The translations under genes were made by a program, and so were the position numbers. Below are positions 30,271 to 39,346 of a DNA stretch of 64,000 bases, one piece after another. Each line of letters opens with the position of its first letter. Position 1 is the stretch's first letter. Source of the DNA: Stutzerimonas decontaminans (GTDB lineage Bacteria > Pseudomonadota > Gammaproteobacteria > Pseudomonadales > Pseudomonadaceae); NCBI RefSeq assembly GCF_000661915.1, contig NZ_CP007509.1, positions 1,240,001 through 1,304,000 of the forward strand. Reading direction: 5' to 3'. The notes below the pieces were generated by a model. That model ran no database searches. It was not told where the DNA came from and saw only the letters and a program-made list of their open reading frames with translations.

Positions 30271-31128
30271 TCACTGGGCCTTCATTTGCCCCAGTCGATT
30301 GAGCCATAGCGAGGCGAGGATGATCGCCCCACCCACCGCGAGCATTAGCAGATTGGTCGTGGTGCCCCAGAACAGCAGATTGAGTACCAGACCCACCGGC
30401 ACCGCCATGTTGTTCATCACCGCCAGGGTGCCGGCATCCACCAGTGTCGCGCCCTTGTTCCAGCAGAACTGGCCGACGGCGGTGGCCAGCACGCCCATCC
30501 AGATCAGCACCGCCCATTGCGTCGTGGTGGTCGGCAGTTTTTCCGCATTACCGAACAGCAGCCACGCCGGCAGCACGATCACCAGTGCGCCGAGGAAGAA
30601 GTAGCCGAAGCGTCGATGTAACGGCACGTCGGAGGGGTAGCGCTGCGCCAAGTGCTTGTAGAACACCTGGCCGGCAGCGAAGGTGAAGTTGGCCAGCTGC
30701 ATCAGCAGGAAGCCACCGAGAAAGTCGCCGGAGACGCCGTCGTAACGGATAAGGCCGGCGCCGAACACCGCCACGGCTGCCGCAACCAGCGCCCAGGGGT
30801 TGAAGCGCCGATTGAGCGCATCGTCGATCAGTGTCACGTGCAACGGGGTGAGCACGGTGAACAGCAGCACTTCGGCGACCGTGAGCACGTTGAAACTCAT
30901 GTACAGGCACAGGTAGGTGACGCCGAATTGCAGCGCGCCGACCAGGGTCACGCCAGCGATGAAGCCGGGCGCCACGCCGCGCCAGCGGGTAAATGGCAGG
31001 AACACCAGGCCGGCGAGAATCACCCGCGTCAGCACGGCGAAATAGCTGTCCACCTGGCCGGCCAGGTAAACGCCGATCAGGTTGAAGGAAAAGGCCCAGA
31101 GCAGGGTGACGAAGATCAGATAGCGCAT
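30271..31128 (-). CDS. EamA/DMT-family transporter
   Basis: A 285-residue inner-membrane protein with ten predicted helices in two EamA repeats, typical of drug/metabolite transporters that export amino acids, amines or carboxylates. The N-terminal repeat starts LLWAFSFNLIGVYLAG and the second LGALVIVLPAWLLF. The substrate cannot be inferred. It is transcribed alone, toward endA. Confidence 0.88.
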   Translation of the reverse strand: MRYLIFVTLLWAFSFNLIGVYLAGQVDSYFAVLTRVILAGLVFLPFTRWRGVAPGFIAGVTLVGALQFGVTYLCLYMSFNVLTVAEVLLFTVLTPLHVTLIDDALNRRFNPWALVAAAVAVFGAGLIRYDGVSGDFLGGFLLMQLANFTFAAGQVFYKHLAQRYPSDVPLHRRFGYFFLGALVIVLPAWLLFGNAEKLPTTTTQWAVLIWMGVLATAVGQFCWNKGATLVDAGTLAVMNNMAVPVGLVLNLLFWGTTTNLLMLAVGGAIILASLWLNRLGQMKAQ

Positions 31129-31218
31129 GCCGCCTCCACGACGAAGGCCGGCGACCTTAGCGGCTGCGCATGAAAGAGGGAAGGGCCGGCGCGCCCACTG
31201 GGCTCGCCAGCCGAACGA

Positions 31219-32274
31219 TCAGGCCTGCTTCAGGGTGGCCATGTCGATGACGAAGCGGTACTTCACGTCGCTCTTGAGCATGCGCTCGTAGGCTTCGTTG
31301 ATGTCCTGCATGCGGATCATCTCGATGTCCGAGACGATGCCGTGCTCGGCGCAGAAGTCGAGCATCTCCTGGGTTTCGGCGATGCCGCCGATCAGCGAGC
31401 CGGCGATGCGGCGACGCTTGAAGATCAGGCCGAACACGCTCGGCGACGGGTGCGGCGAAGCCGGTGCGCCAACCAGGGTCATGGTGGCGTCGCGCTTGAG
31501 CAGATTGACGAAGGCGTCGAGGTTGTGCGGCGCGGCAACGGTGTTGAGGATGAAGTCGAAGCTGTTGACGTGTGCAGCCATCTCCTCCTTGTTCTTCGAC
31601 ACCACCACCTCCGAGGCGCCGAGGCGCAGGGCATCTTCCCGCTTGTCTGGCGAGGTGGTGAACAGCACGACCTTCGCGCCCATGGCGTTGGCGATCTTCA
31701 CCGCCATATGGCCGAGACCGCCGAGGCCGACCACACCGACCTTCTGCCCCGGGCCGACCTTCCACTGGCGCAGCGGCGAGTAGGTGGTGATGCCCGCGCA
31801 AAGCAGCGGCGCGACGGCGGCGAGGTTGTCGGTGTGGTTGATGCGCAGCACGTACTTTTCGTCCACCACGATGTTGTCGGAATAGCCGCCGAGGGTGTTC
31901 TCGCCACCGCCGAAGGCCGGACCGTTGTAGGTGCCGACGAAACCGTTCTCGCAATACTGCTCCAGCCCTTCGCCACAGGACGAGCAGGTGCGGCAGCTGT
32001 CGACCAGGCAGCCGACGCCGGCGATATCGCCCGCCTTGAATTTGCTGACGTTCGCGCCGACCGCGCTCACACGGCCAGCGATCTCGTGGCCGGGCACTGA
32101 GGGATACAGGGTGTTGTTCCACTCGTTGCGTGCGGTGTGCAGGTCCGAATGGCAAACGCCGCAGAAGAGAATTTCAATGCGCACATCGTTTGGTCCTACT
32201 TCGCGGCGCGAAAAGGAGTAGGGGGCGAGCGGGGCGCTTGGATCGAGTGCGGCGTAACCGATGCTGTTGCTCAT
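31219..32274 (-). CDS. Zinc-dependent NAD(P) alcohol dehydrogenase (YahK/CAD-like)
   Basis: A 351-residue medium-chain dehydrogenase. The catalytic zinc ligands are in FCGVCHSDLH and GHEIAGRV, and the structural zinc ligands in CRTCSSCGEGLEQYC. The cofactor site is GVVGLGGLGHMAVK with TTSPDK after strand two, suggesting NADP+. The family (YahK, cinnamyl-alcohol dehydrogenase-like) reduces a range of aldehydes. ATG 32274 follows AAAGGAGCC; the frame upstream is excluded. AraC-type control is common for such genes but unproved here. Confidence 0.92.
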   Translation of the reverse strand: MSNSIGYAALDPSAPLAPYSFSRREVGPNDVRIEILFCGVCHSDLHTARNEWNNTLYPSVPGHEIAGRVSAVGANVSKFKAGDIAGVGCLVDSCRTCSSCGEGLEQYCENGFVGTYNGPAFGGGENTLGGYSDNIVVDEKYVLRINHTDNLAAVAPLLCAGITTYSPLRQWKVGPGQKVGVVGLGGLGHMAVKIANAMGAKVVLFTTSPDKREDALRLGASEVVVSKNKEEMAAHVNSFDFILNTVAAPHNLDAFVNLLKRDATMTLVGAPASPHPSPSVFGLIFKRRRIAGSLIGGIAETQEMLDFCAEHGIVSDIEMIRMQDINEAYERMLKSDVKYRFVIDMATLKQA

Positions 32275-32558
32275 GACGGCTCCTTTGTGTGTTCGGAATT
32301 TACAGAGGCCAAGCCTAATGGCGGCGAAGTCGGCTGCGTTTGCACAATCCTGCCGAAGGCTGGTGCGTTTCTGCCGCAATGGTCGCCAGGGCTGTTAGCG
32401 CAGACTGAGTTGGGAGGCGTTCAGTGACGAACAGTTCAGTCGCTCATCGCTGTTTGGAGGTTGCCACTGATGGCGGATAGCGGGCGGGGAAGGCGGGCCG
32501 TGCGATAGGCCGCAGGGTGAAACGAAGGCGGGCCCGGATGCGGGCCCGCCGTTCAGGC
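32275..32558. other. Intergenic region between the alcohol dehydrogenase and leuA
   Basis: No gene is seen in these 284 bases. It holds the upstream region of the dehydrogenase (minus strand), including two TGCGTTT copies at 32335-32341 and 32364-32370, and the end of leuA at a GC-rich hairpin at 32527-32550. Confidence 0.5.
32527..32550 (-). terminator. GC-rich hairpin after leuA
   Basis: GGCGGGCCCG (32527-32536) pairs with CGGGCCCGCC (32541-32550) across GATG. Only short T-rich sequence (TTCGTTTC) follows on the minus strand, so termination may be partial. Confidence 0.6.
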
Positions 32559-34229
32559 TCAGGCTGCCTTGTCCTGGGCCTCGCGCAGGGCGCGGTTCAT
32601 GGCGCTGAACAGGGCGCGGATGCTGGCAGTGGTGATGTTCTCGTCGATGCCGATACCGTGCAGCGGCCGCTCACCGTCCAGACGCACCTCGATATAGGCA
32701 GCGGCCTTGGCATTGCTGCCGGCGCCGATGGAATGCTCGTGGTAGTCCATGATCTCCAGCTTCACTGGCAACGCAGCTACCAGCGCCTCCAGCGGCCCCT
32801 TGCCGATGCCGCGCCAGTGAGCGATCTCGCCATCGGTCGCGACTTCCACGTCCACCGCGCTGGTGCCGTTCTCTTCCTGCAGGCGATGCCCCTTGAGCGT
32901 ATAGGGCGCGGTTGCCTGCAGGTATTCGGCTTCCAGCAGGGCGTAGATCTGCTTGGCACTCATCTCCAGGCCGAGGCGATCGGTTTCCTTCTGCACCACC
33001 TGGCTGAACTCGATCTGCATGCGGCGTGGCAGGCTGATGCCGTACTCCTGCTCAAGCAGGAAGGTGATGCCGCCCTTGCCGGACTGGCTGTTGACGCGAA
33101 TCACTGCCTCGTAGCTGCGGCCGATATCGGCCGGGTCGATCGGCAGATACGGCACCTCCCAGACGCCTTCCGGGTCCTGCTGGGAAAAGCCCTTGCGGAT
33201 CGCATCCTGGTGCGAGCCGGAGAACGCGGTATGCACCAGGTCGCCGACGTAGGGATGGCGTGGGTGTACCGGCAGCTGGTTGCATTCCTCAACCACCTTG
33301 CGCACGGCGTCAATGTCGGAGAAGTCCAGTTGTGGGTCGATGCCCTGGGTGTACATGTTCAGTGCCACGGTCACCAGGTCTACGTTGCCGGTGCGCTCGC
33401 CATTGCCGAACAGGCAGCCTTCGACGCGATCGGCGCCGGCCATCAGGCCCAGTTCGGTGGCGGCCACGCCGGTGCCGCGGTCGTTGTGGGTGTGCAGGCT
33501 GACCAGCACGCTGTCGCGACGGTTGACGTGGCGGCAGAACCACTCGATCTGGTCGGCATAGATGTTCGGCGTGGCGGCTTCTACGGTGGCCGGCAGATTG
33601 AGGATCAGCTTCTGCTCGGGCGTCGGCTGGAACACCTCGATCACGGCGTTGCACACCTCGACAGCGAATTCCGGCTCGGTGGAGCTGAAGATCTCCGGCG
33701 AGTACTCGAAGCGCCAGGCGGTTTCCGGATTCTGCGCGGCCAGGCGCTTGATGATCTGCGCTGCGTTGACCGCAATCTTCACCACGCCGGCTTTGTCTTG
33801 GTTGAAAACGATGCGGCGAAAGCTCGGCGCGGTGGCGTTGTAGTAATGGACGATGGCTTGCTTGGCGCCCTTCAGCGACTCGAAGGTGCGAGTGATCAGA
33901 TCCTCGCGGGCCTGGGTCAGCACCTGGATGGTGACGTCGTCGGGGATGTGGCCGCCTTCGATCAGCTCGCGGACGAAGTCGAAATCGGTCTGCGAGGCGG
34001 AGGGGAAGCCGACCTCGATTTCCTTAATACCGACCTGAACCAGCGTCTTGAAGAAACGCATCTTCTTCGCCGCGTCCATTGGCTCGATCAGCGACTGGTT
34101 GCCGTCGCGCAGATCGGAGCTCAGCCAGATCGGCGCCTGGGTAATCGACTTGGACGGCCAGGTGCGATCCGGGATGTCGATGGCCGGAAAGGCGCGATAT
34201 TTTTTCGACGGGTTCTTGAGCATGGTCAT
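32559..34229 (-). CDS. leuA: 2-isopropylmalate synthase LeuA
   Basis: The first enzyme of leucine synthesis, condensing acetyl-CoA and 2-ketoisovalerate. The 556-residue protein is of the longer LeuA class. The N-terminal TIM barrel begins [19 protein letters not shown] and contains [18 protein letters not shown] (metal site), followed by a linker and a C-terminal allosteric LeuA domain. ATG 34229 follows GGGGAAACGCC and gives the family start [13 protein letters not shown]. It is monocistronic and divergent from the DUF2946 gene. Confidence 0.96.
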   Translation of the reverse strand: MTMLKNPSKKYRAFPAIDIPDRTWPSKSITQAPIWLSSDLRDGNQSLIEPMDAAKKMRFFKTLVQVGIKEIEVGFPSASQTDFDFVRELIEGGHIPDDVTIQVLTQAREDLITRTFESLKGAKQAIVHYYNATAPSFRRIVFNQDKAGVVKIAVNAAQIIKRLAAQNPETAWRFEYSPEIFSSTEPEFAVEVCNAVIEVFQPTPEQKLILNLPATVEAATPNIYADQIEWFCRHVNRRDSVLVSLHTHNDRGTGVAATELGLMAGADRVEGCLFGNGERTGNVDLVTVALNMYTQGIDPQLDFSDIDAVRKVVEECNQLPVHPRHPYVGDLVHTAFSGSHQDAIRKGFSQQDPEGVWEVPYLPIDPADIGRSYEAVIRVNSQSGKGGITFLLEQEYGISLPRRMQIEFSQVVQKETDRLGLEMSAKQIYALLEAEYLQATAPYTLKGHRLQEENGTSAVDVEVATDGEIAHWRGIGKGPLEALVAALPVKLEIMDYHEHSIGAGSNAKAAAYIEVRLDGERPLHGIGIDENITTASIRALFSAMNRALREAQDKAA

Positions 34230-34513
34230 GGCGTTTCCCCAGGTGAAGCTTGAGCTAGCAACTTGTTTGCCCAGTACGGGCAGTGGTTTATGGTGCAAAG
34301 CTATTGCTTAATGGTTGGCTATTGCAAGTCGTGATATAAAGTTGATGATTTATTGCTGTATTAAAAGCCTTCCGGTGATTTGTGCTGGTTCGCAGGTAAA
34401 AAGAGAAGATTGATTGCTCGACTCTGTTGCGGCCTCATGTCGCAGCGGACGGGGCGAAAAGGCTGTGCGATCATCCCGCCACTTCATAGGGTCATGTCAC
34501 GAAGGACACGCTG
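34230..34513. other. AT-rich divergent intergenic region of leuA and the DUF2946 gene
   Basis: Of these 284 bases, the part from 34280 to 34410 is clearly more AT-rich than its surroundings, so it probably holds the promoters. GCTATTGC is repeated directly at 34300-34307 and 34318-34325. A small hairpin (GCCC-AGTAC-GGGC, near 34269-34281) lies in the leuA leader. No convincing leader peptide rich in leucine was seen. Confidence 0.45.
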
Positions 34514-34906
34514 GTGACACGCAAACGGTATTCGACAATGAGCATCTGGCTTGGCCTGTTCGCCATGCTGATGATCCATGTCGGCCCGTTGTACTCGGCG
34601 GTGCAGGCCGCCCAAGCCGCCGAAGTCGCGCAGGTCAGCGAACATCATCACCACGCCGAGCATGAATCCTCCGCTCACGGTCATCATGGCCGCGCGCGCG
34701 CAGGCGAACCCGCCTGGCTGACGGCACTCGAACTCTGCGGTTATTGCGAGCTGCTGACGGTCAATCCGCCACTCAGCCTGTCCGTTCACCTGGTTCTGCC
34801 GCGGCACGAGCCGGGCTATTTCCAGTCACTTCCCGAACAGCCCTTGCCGCCAGCGCTGCGCCGCAGCAGCGGCCATCCTCGCGCCCCTCCGCATTTCCAC
34901 AGCTGA
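34514..34906 (+). CDS. DUF2946 protein upstream of the copper receptor
   Basis: A 130-residue protein starting at GTG with AAGGA upstream. It has an N-terminal hydrophobic helix (about 10-30), then a His-rich segment (EHHHHAEHESSAHGHHG, about 43-59) and a CGYC pair near residue 75. DUF2946 proteins are often encoded beside copper-related TonB receptors. His clusters and CxxC suggest metal binding in the periplasm or membrane surface. Its exact role is unknown. Confidence 0.8.
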   Translation: MTRKRYSTMSIWLGLFAMLMIHVGPLYSAVQAAQAAEVAQVSEHHHHAEHESSAHGHHGRARAGEPAWLTALELCGYCELLTVNPPLSLSVHLVLPRHEPGYFQSLPEQPLPPALRRSSGHPRAPPHFHS

Positions 34907-34958
34907 CCGTCATCAGCCGCCTCGTGCGGCCTAATTACATGCAGAAGTGGAAGTTCCT

Positions 34959-37163
34959 ATGTCCCGCATTACTCATGGCTGTAAGGCGCGTGCGCGCCTG
35001 TCTGAGCGTTTTTCGATTCAACCATCCCGCCTGCGCTGGCAGTTCGCCCATGCCGCCCTGCTGGGAATGCTCGCCGGCAGCGCGCTGGCCGAAGCCGACC
35101 ACTCCGCTCATGCAGAGCAGTCCGATGCCGTCGAGCTGGCGCCGATGATCATCACCGGCGTTAGCCAGCAATCCCCACTCACCGTGGTGACCGATCCCAA
35201 GATTCCACGGCAGCCGATGCCGGCCAGCGATGGCGCCGACTACTTGAAGACCATTCCCGGTTTCTCCGCGGTACGTAACGGCGGGGTGAACGGCGATCCG
35301 GTGTTCCGTGGCATGTTCGGCTCGCGGCTGAAGCTGCTCTCCAATGGCGGTGAAATGCTCGGCGCCTGCCCCAACCGCATGGATTCGCCGAGTTCCTATA
35401 TCAGCCCGGATACCTTCGACAAGCTGACCGTCATCAAGGGCCCGCAAACAGTGCTCTGGGGGCCAGGAGCGTCGGCCGCCACGGTGCTCTTCGAACGCGA
35501 GCCGGAGCAGTTCAGCGAGCCGGATTACCGCATCAACGGCAGTCTGCTGATCGCCTCCAACGGTCGCTTCGACCGCAACCTGGATGCCGCCGCCGGCAAC
35601 AGTCAGGGCTATGCACGACTGATGGCCAACAGCTCCCAGGCTGATGATTACGCCGATGGCAACGGCGATACCGTGCCGTCGCGTTACGACAAGTGGAACA
35701 CCGATGTGGCGCTGGGGTGGACTCCGGATGAAGACACGCTGGTCGAGCTGACCGCCGGCCGTGGTGACGGCTTCGCACGCTATGCCGGGCGCGGCATGGA
35801 CGGCAGTCAGTTCCAGCGCGAAAGCCTGGGGTTGCGCTTCGAGAAGAGCAATATCGGCGAGACGTTCTATGGGTTGGAGGCGCAGGTCTACTACAACTAC
35901 GCCGATCACATCATGGACAACTACAGCCTGCGTGACTTCGTGCCGACCTCGATGATGAAGGTGCCGACACTGTCGCGCGTGGATCGTCGCACCCTAGGGG
36001 GCCGGCTGGTCGGCACCTGGCAGTGGACCGATGTCGAACTCAAGGCCGGCGTCGATGCGCAGCGCAGCGAGCATCGCAAGGTGATGAATCCGAATCTGCA
36101 CGTGAACCAGATGGTTGCTGCGGCTGGTAGCGATGCATTGCCCTGGGTGCCGGACGCGATGCTGCACAGCTACGGCGTCTTTGGCGAGTTGACCTGGCAG
36201 CTAAGCGAGCGCGAGAAGCTGATCAGCGGTCTGCGTCTGGATCTGCATGAGGCGACCGATGAGCGCGACTACTTCAACAGCCACCATCCGACGCTCAAGA
36301 ACGGGATGGGTATGCCCGTCAGTCAGGACTGGGACAACCCCACCGCCGGCGAAACCCGTCGCGATACGCTGTACAGCGGCTTCGTGCGCTACGAGGAAGA
36401 GCTGGTCAGCCTGCCGGCGACCTGGTACGCCGGCCTCGGTCATGCACAGCGCTTCCCTGACTACTGGGAGCTGTTCGTTTCCAACCCCGGTCCGGTCGGC
36501 ACGGTGCAGCCGTTCGATTCGGTACGCCCGGAGAAGACCACCCAGCTCGACATCGGCCTGCAATACGCCAAGGGGCCGCTGGAAGCCTGGGTTTCAGCCT
36601 ATGCCGGCCTTGTCGAGGACTACATCCTGTTCAGCTATGTGCCCGGCGTGATGCCCGGCATGCTTCGCGCCGAAGTCAGCAACATCGACGCCACCATCGC
36701 CGGTGCCGAGATGGGCGCAAGTTACCGTTTCACTAGCAACTGGAAGGGTGATGCGAGCCTGGCTTACGCCTGGGGCAAGAACCGCAGCGATGACCGCGCC
36801 ATGCCGCAGATTCCGCCATTGGAAGGGCGTCTTGGGTTGACCTATGAGCGCGACAACTGGAGCACCAGTGGCTTGTGGCGGGTCGTCGCTGCGCAGAACC
36901 GCGTTGCCGAGAACCAGGGCACCGTGGTCGGCAAGGACTTCGACGAGAGCGCCGGTTTCGGCGTGCTGGCGGTCAATGGCGCCTACCGGCTGAACAAGAA
37001 CTTCAAGCTCAGCGCGGGCGTCGACAACCTGCTGGACAAGAACTATAGCGAGCACCTCAATCTCGCTGGCAGTGCGGGCTTCGCCGATTACGGACTCGAA
37101 CCCACCAGTCGGGTCAACGAGCCGGGCCGCACCTATTGGGCGCGGGTCGACATGAGCTTCTGA
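34959..37163 (+). CDS. oprC: TonB-dependent copper receptor (NosA/OprC)
   Basis: An outer-membrane TonB-dependent receptor of 734 residues in the family of P. aeruginosa OprC and P. stutzeri NosA, which take up copper; NosA is tied to maturation of nitrous-oxide reductase. The signal peptide has an unusually long basic N-region (cleavage near residue 45). The plug (about 60-190) contains Cys137 and Met141 (CPNRM), and an extracellular loop has His317 and Met319 (HIM), the CxxxM-HxM copper site described for OprC. The beta-barrel ends in Phe. ATG 34959 follows GGAAG. Confidence 0.93.
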   Translation: MSRITHGCKARARLSERFSIQPSRLRWQFAHAALLGMLAGSALAEADHSAHAEQSDAVELAPMIITGVSQQSPLTVVTDPKIPRQPMPASDGADYLKTIPGFSAVRNGGVNGDPVFRGMFGSRLKLLSNGGEMLGACPNRMDSPSSYISPDTFDKLTVIKGPQTVLWGPGASAATVLFEREPEQFSEPDYRINGSLLIASNGRFDRNLDAAAGNSQGYARLMANSSQADDYADGNGDTVPSRYDKWNTDVALGWTPDEDTLVELTAGRGDGFARYAGRGMDGSQFQRESLGLRFEKSNIGETFYGLEAQVYYNYADHIMDNYSLRDFVPTSMMKVPTLSRVDRRTLGGRLVGTWQWTDVELKAGVDAQRSEHRKVMNPNLHVNQMVAAAGSDALPWVPDAMLHSYGVFGELTWQLSEREKLISGLRLDLHEATDERDYFNSHHPTLKNGMGMPVSQDWDNPTAGETRRDTLYSGFVRYEEELVSLPATWYAGLGHAQRFPDYWELFVSNPGPVGTVQPFDSVRPEKTTQLDIGLQYAKGPLEAWVSAYAGLVEDYILFSYVPGVMPGMLRAEVSNIDATIAGAEMGASYRFTSNWKGDASLAYAWGKNRSDDRAMPQIPPLEGRLGLTYERDNWSTSGLWRVVAAQNRVAENQGTVVGKDFDESAGFGVLAVNGAYRLNKNFKLSAGVDNLLDKNYSEHLNLAGSAGFADYGLEPTSRVNEPGRTYWARVDMSF

Positions 37164-37182
37164 AGGAAATAACGGCGGTAAA

Positions 37183-37205
37183 GGAGCGAGGCGTTCCCTC
37201 GCTCC
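37183..37205 (+). terminator. Hairpin after the copper receptor gene
   Basis: GGAGCGAGG (37183-37191) pairs with CCTCGCTCC (37197-37205), 20 nt beyond the stop. No T-run follows, so it may be a Rho-dependent or stabilising structure rather than a classical terminator. Confidence 0.5.
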
Positions 37206-37211
37206 GGACGT

Positions 37212-37326
37212 AGGTTGGCGCTGAGGCGCGGGGTTTGAAGGTGTGGCCCGCGGCGCTGGCGTCAGGGAGGACGCAATGGGCAGTGCTCAAGGCTGCGCCA
37301 TCTGCTTCGTGCCTCAGCGCCAACCT
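37212..37326. repeat. 115-bp element with 16-bp perfect terminal inverted repeats
   Basis: AGGTTGGCGCTGAGGC (37212-37227) is the exact reverse complement of GCCTCAGCGCCAACCT (37311-37326); three further pairs, one G-U, extend the stem inward. The interior has no ORF of note. It looks like a small palindromic repeat or MITE-like element in the convergent gap between oprC and the channel gene. It has only one copy in this window. Confidence 0.6.
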
Positions 37327-37382
37327 CCGATTAGTCGATGCCGCATGCCTGGCTGCTCGGTCAGCATCGTCACCGTTCTTGT

Positions 37383-38702
37383 CTATCTTTGCTGGAATGC
37401 GCCCGGCAAGTCCTTGCCATCATCTTCGGTCGAATGTTCCTCACGCGCCGCCAGTACTGGTGCGCCGCGGGGCATCAGCGACTCGCCCCAGTTGCGCATG
37501 TCGGCGCCGCTCGGGTGCTGGAACACGCGCAAGCCGAATTCCGGCAGGATCGCCAGCAAGTGATCGAAGATGTCCGACTGGATCGCTTCGTACTGCGTCC
37601 AGGCTACCGTGTTAGTGAAACAGTAGATCTCCAGCGGCAGACCGTCGGCGGTTGGGCTCAGCTGCCGTACGATCAGCGTCATCTGCTGGTGCACGCCGGG
37701 ATGGGCGCGCAGATAGCGTTCAACATAGGCGCGGAACGTCCCCAGATTGGTGACCCGGCGGGTATTGACCGGGTCCTGCCCGCGCTCGGCGAGCTTGGCG
37801 TTCCACTCATCAATTTCCTTGCGCTTGTTGACCAGGTAATCCTCCAGCAGGCTGAAGCGATAGAGCCGCTTGCGCTCGTCGGCGTCTAGGAAATGCACGC
37901 TCTGCTGATCCAGATACAGGCTGCGCTTGATGCGCCGGCCACCACTTTCCTGCATGCCGCGCCAGTTCTTGAACGAATCGGAAATGAAGCGCTTGGTCGG
38001 GATGCTGGTGATCGTCTTGTCCCAGTTCTGAATCTTGACGGTATGCAGGGCGATGTCGATCACGTCGCCGTCAGCGTTGAGCTGCGGCATCTCTACCCAG
38101 TCACCGACGCGAATCAGGTCGTTGGAGGTGATCTGCACGCTGGCCACCAGCGAGAGCAGGGTGTCCTGAAAAATCAGCATCAGCACCGCCGCCATGGCAC
38201 CCAGGCCGGACAGCAGGATCAGCGGTGAACGGTCGATCAGCGTGGCGATGATCAGAATCGTCGCGATGGCGTAGACGACGATCTTCACCACCTGCAGATA
38301 ACCCTTGATCGGGTGCAGGCGGGAATCCGGACGGCGCTGGTAGATGAGGTTGACGATGTCCAGCACCGCGCCCAGGGCCAGCGCGATGGTCAGCACGATG
38401 AAGCCGCCGCAGACGTTCTGCACCACGGTCACCGCGGCTTCCGGCAGGCCCGGTACGGTCGTCACGCCAAGCGACAGCACCAGTGCGGGGACGATGTTCG
38501 ACAGCCGCTTGATGATGCCGAAATCCTGCAGTTCGCCATCGCGGGTGTGGCGCAGTAAACGGTAAAGGCCACGCACCAGGATGCGTTTGACGATCCAGTT
38601 AGACAGCCAGGCGGCGAAGATCAGCGTGGCACTGGCGAGCAGCGTCTGCAGTTCGGGGTGGGCTCTGAGCCAGTCCAGCCAGCCGGCCAGATCGTCAGAC
38701 AT
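37383..38702 (-). CDS. MscS-family mechanosensitive channel (YbdG-like)
   Basis: A 439-residue inner-membrane channel of the MscS superfamily, YbdG branch. There are about five helices (from residue 20 to 185) and the pore/beta region QDTLLSLVASVQITSNDLIRVGDWVEMP, with DGDVIDIALHTVKIQNWDKTI following, then a cytoplasmic C-domain. The channel releases solutes during hypo-osmotic shock. ATG 38702 follows GGAGATTCAC; the upstream in-frame ATGs are less well placed. Confidence 0.92.
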   Translation of the reverse strand: MSDDLAGWLDWLRAHPELQTLLASATLIFAAWLSNWIVKRILVRGLYRLLRHTRDGELQDFGIIKRLSNIVPALVLSLGVTTVPGLPEAAVTVVQNVCGGFIVLTIALALGAVLDIVNLIYQRRPDSRLHPIKGYLQVVKIVVYAIATILIIATLIDRSPLILLSGLGAMAAVLMLIFQDTLLSLVASVQITSNDLIRVGDWVEMPQLNADGDVIDIALHTVKIQNWDKTITSIPTKRFISDSFKNWRGMQESGGRRIKRSLYLDQQSVHFLDADERKRLYRFSLLEDYLVNKRKEIDEWNAKLAERGQDPVNTRRVTNLGTFRAYVERYLRAHPGVHQQMTLIVRQLSPTADGLPLEIYCFTNTVAWTQYEAIQSDIFDHLLAILPEFGLRVFQHPSGADMRNWGESLMPRGAPVLAAREEHSTEDDGKDLPGAFQQR

Positions 38703-38780
38703 GTGAATCTCCATTGAGAGGTGAGGGCGCGGCCTTGGCAAATCGCCTTGGTCGCTGCCCGGCTTGTCGATGTGGCTTGG

Positions 38781-39323
38781 TCAGCGGATAAATTCGCGGC
38801 TGATACTCTTGAACAGTTCGGTGCCGGCGCGTTCCATCCATTCGAAGGCGACCATCTCCCGCGAGACGATCACCGCACCAGCCTGACGCATCCGCGCCAG
38901 CGCGAGCGCCTTGTCGCTGGCCCGCCGCGAGCTGACGCCTTCTTCGACGACGAAAACTTCGTTGCCGCGGGCGCGCAGGTCGAGCACGGTCTGCAGCACG
39001 CACACGTGAGTCTCGCAGCCGCAGATGACGAACTGCCGGCGTTCGCCGCCGGGGCGCTGGAACAGCTCGCCGTCGCCAGCCGCGGAGAAGTGCAGCTTCT
39101 CCAGAATGGCGGCCTCGTCGACGCCGTCACGCAGGGCGGCGATGGTCGGGCCGAGGCCCTTGCTGTACTGCTCGGTCAGCAGCACCGGCACGCCTACTCG
39201 CTGTGCTACCTGCTGCAGCCAGGCAGTGTGCTCGGCCATGGCTTCACTTTCGAGAATGACCGGGAACAGGCGCTCCTGGATGTCGATGATCAGCAGGGTG
39301 GAATCCGTTGCTTTGATGCGCAT
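38781..39323 (-). CDS. Isochorismatase-family cysteine hydrolase
   Basis: A 180-residue hydrolase of the isochorismatase fold. The catalytic Asp is in LLIIDIQERLF, Lys in AAILEKLHFSA and Cys in VICGCETHVCVLQTVLDL. This resembles the YcaC/nicotinamidase-like subgroup, which acts on amides or related compounds; the substrate is not determinable. ATG 39323 follows GAGGA. It is transcribed toward the channel gene, with a 78-nt gap. Confidence 0.88.
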   Translation of the reverse strand: MRIKATDSTLLIIDIQERLFPVILESEAMAEHTAWLQQVAQRVGVPVLLTEQYSKGLGPTIAALRDGVDEAAILEKLHFSAAGDGELFQRPGGERRQFVICGCETHVCVLQTVLDLRARGNEVFVVEEGVSSRRASDKALALARMRQAGAVIVSREMVAFEWMERAGTELFKSISREFIR

Positions 39324-39346
39324 CGCTGTCGTTCCTCGTGATGTGT

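Noticed and set aside
32517..34253. A 578-codon plus-strand ORF across leuA
   Set aside because: It is antisense to leuA, whose protein is intact and family-like; long antisense frames are common in high-GC genes.
34342..34355. FNR/Anr-type box TTGATGATTTATTG in the leuA/DUF2946 region
   Set aside because: Only the left half TTGAT fits; the right half does not match ATCAA, so oxygen regulation of the copper locus is not supported by this site.
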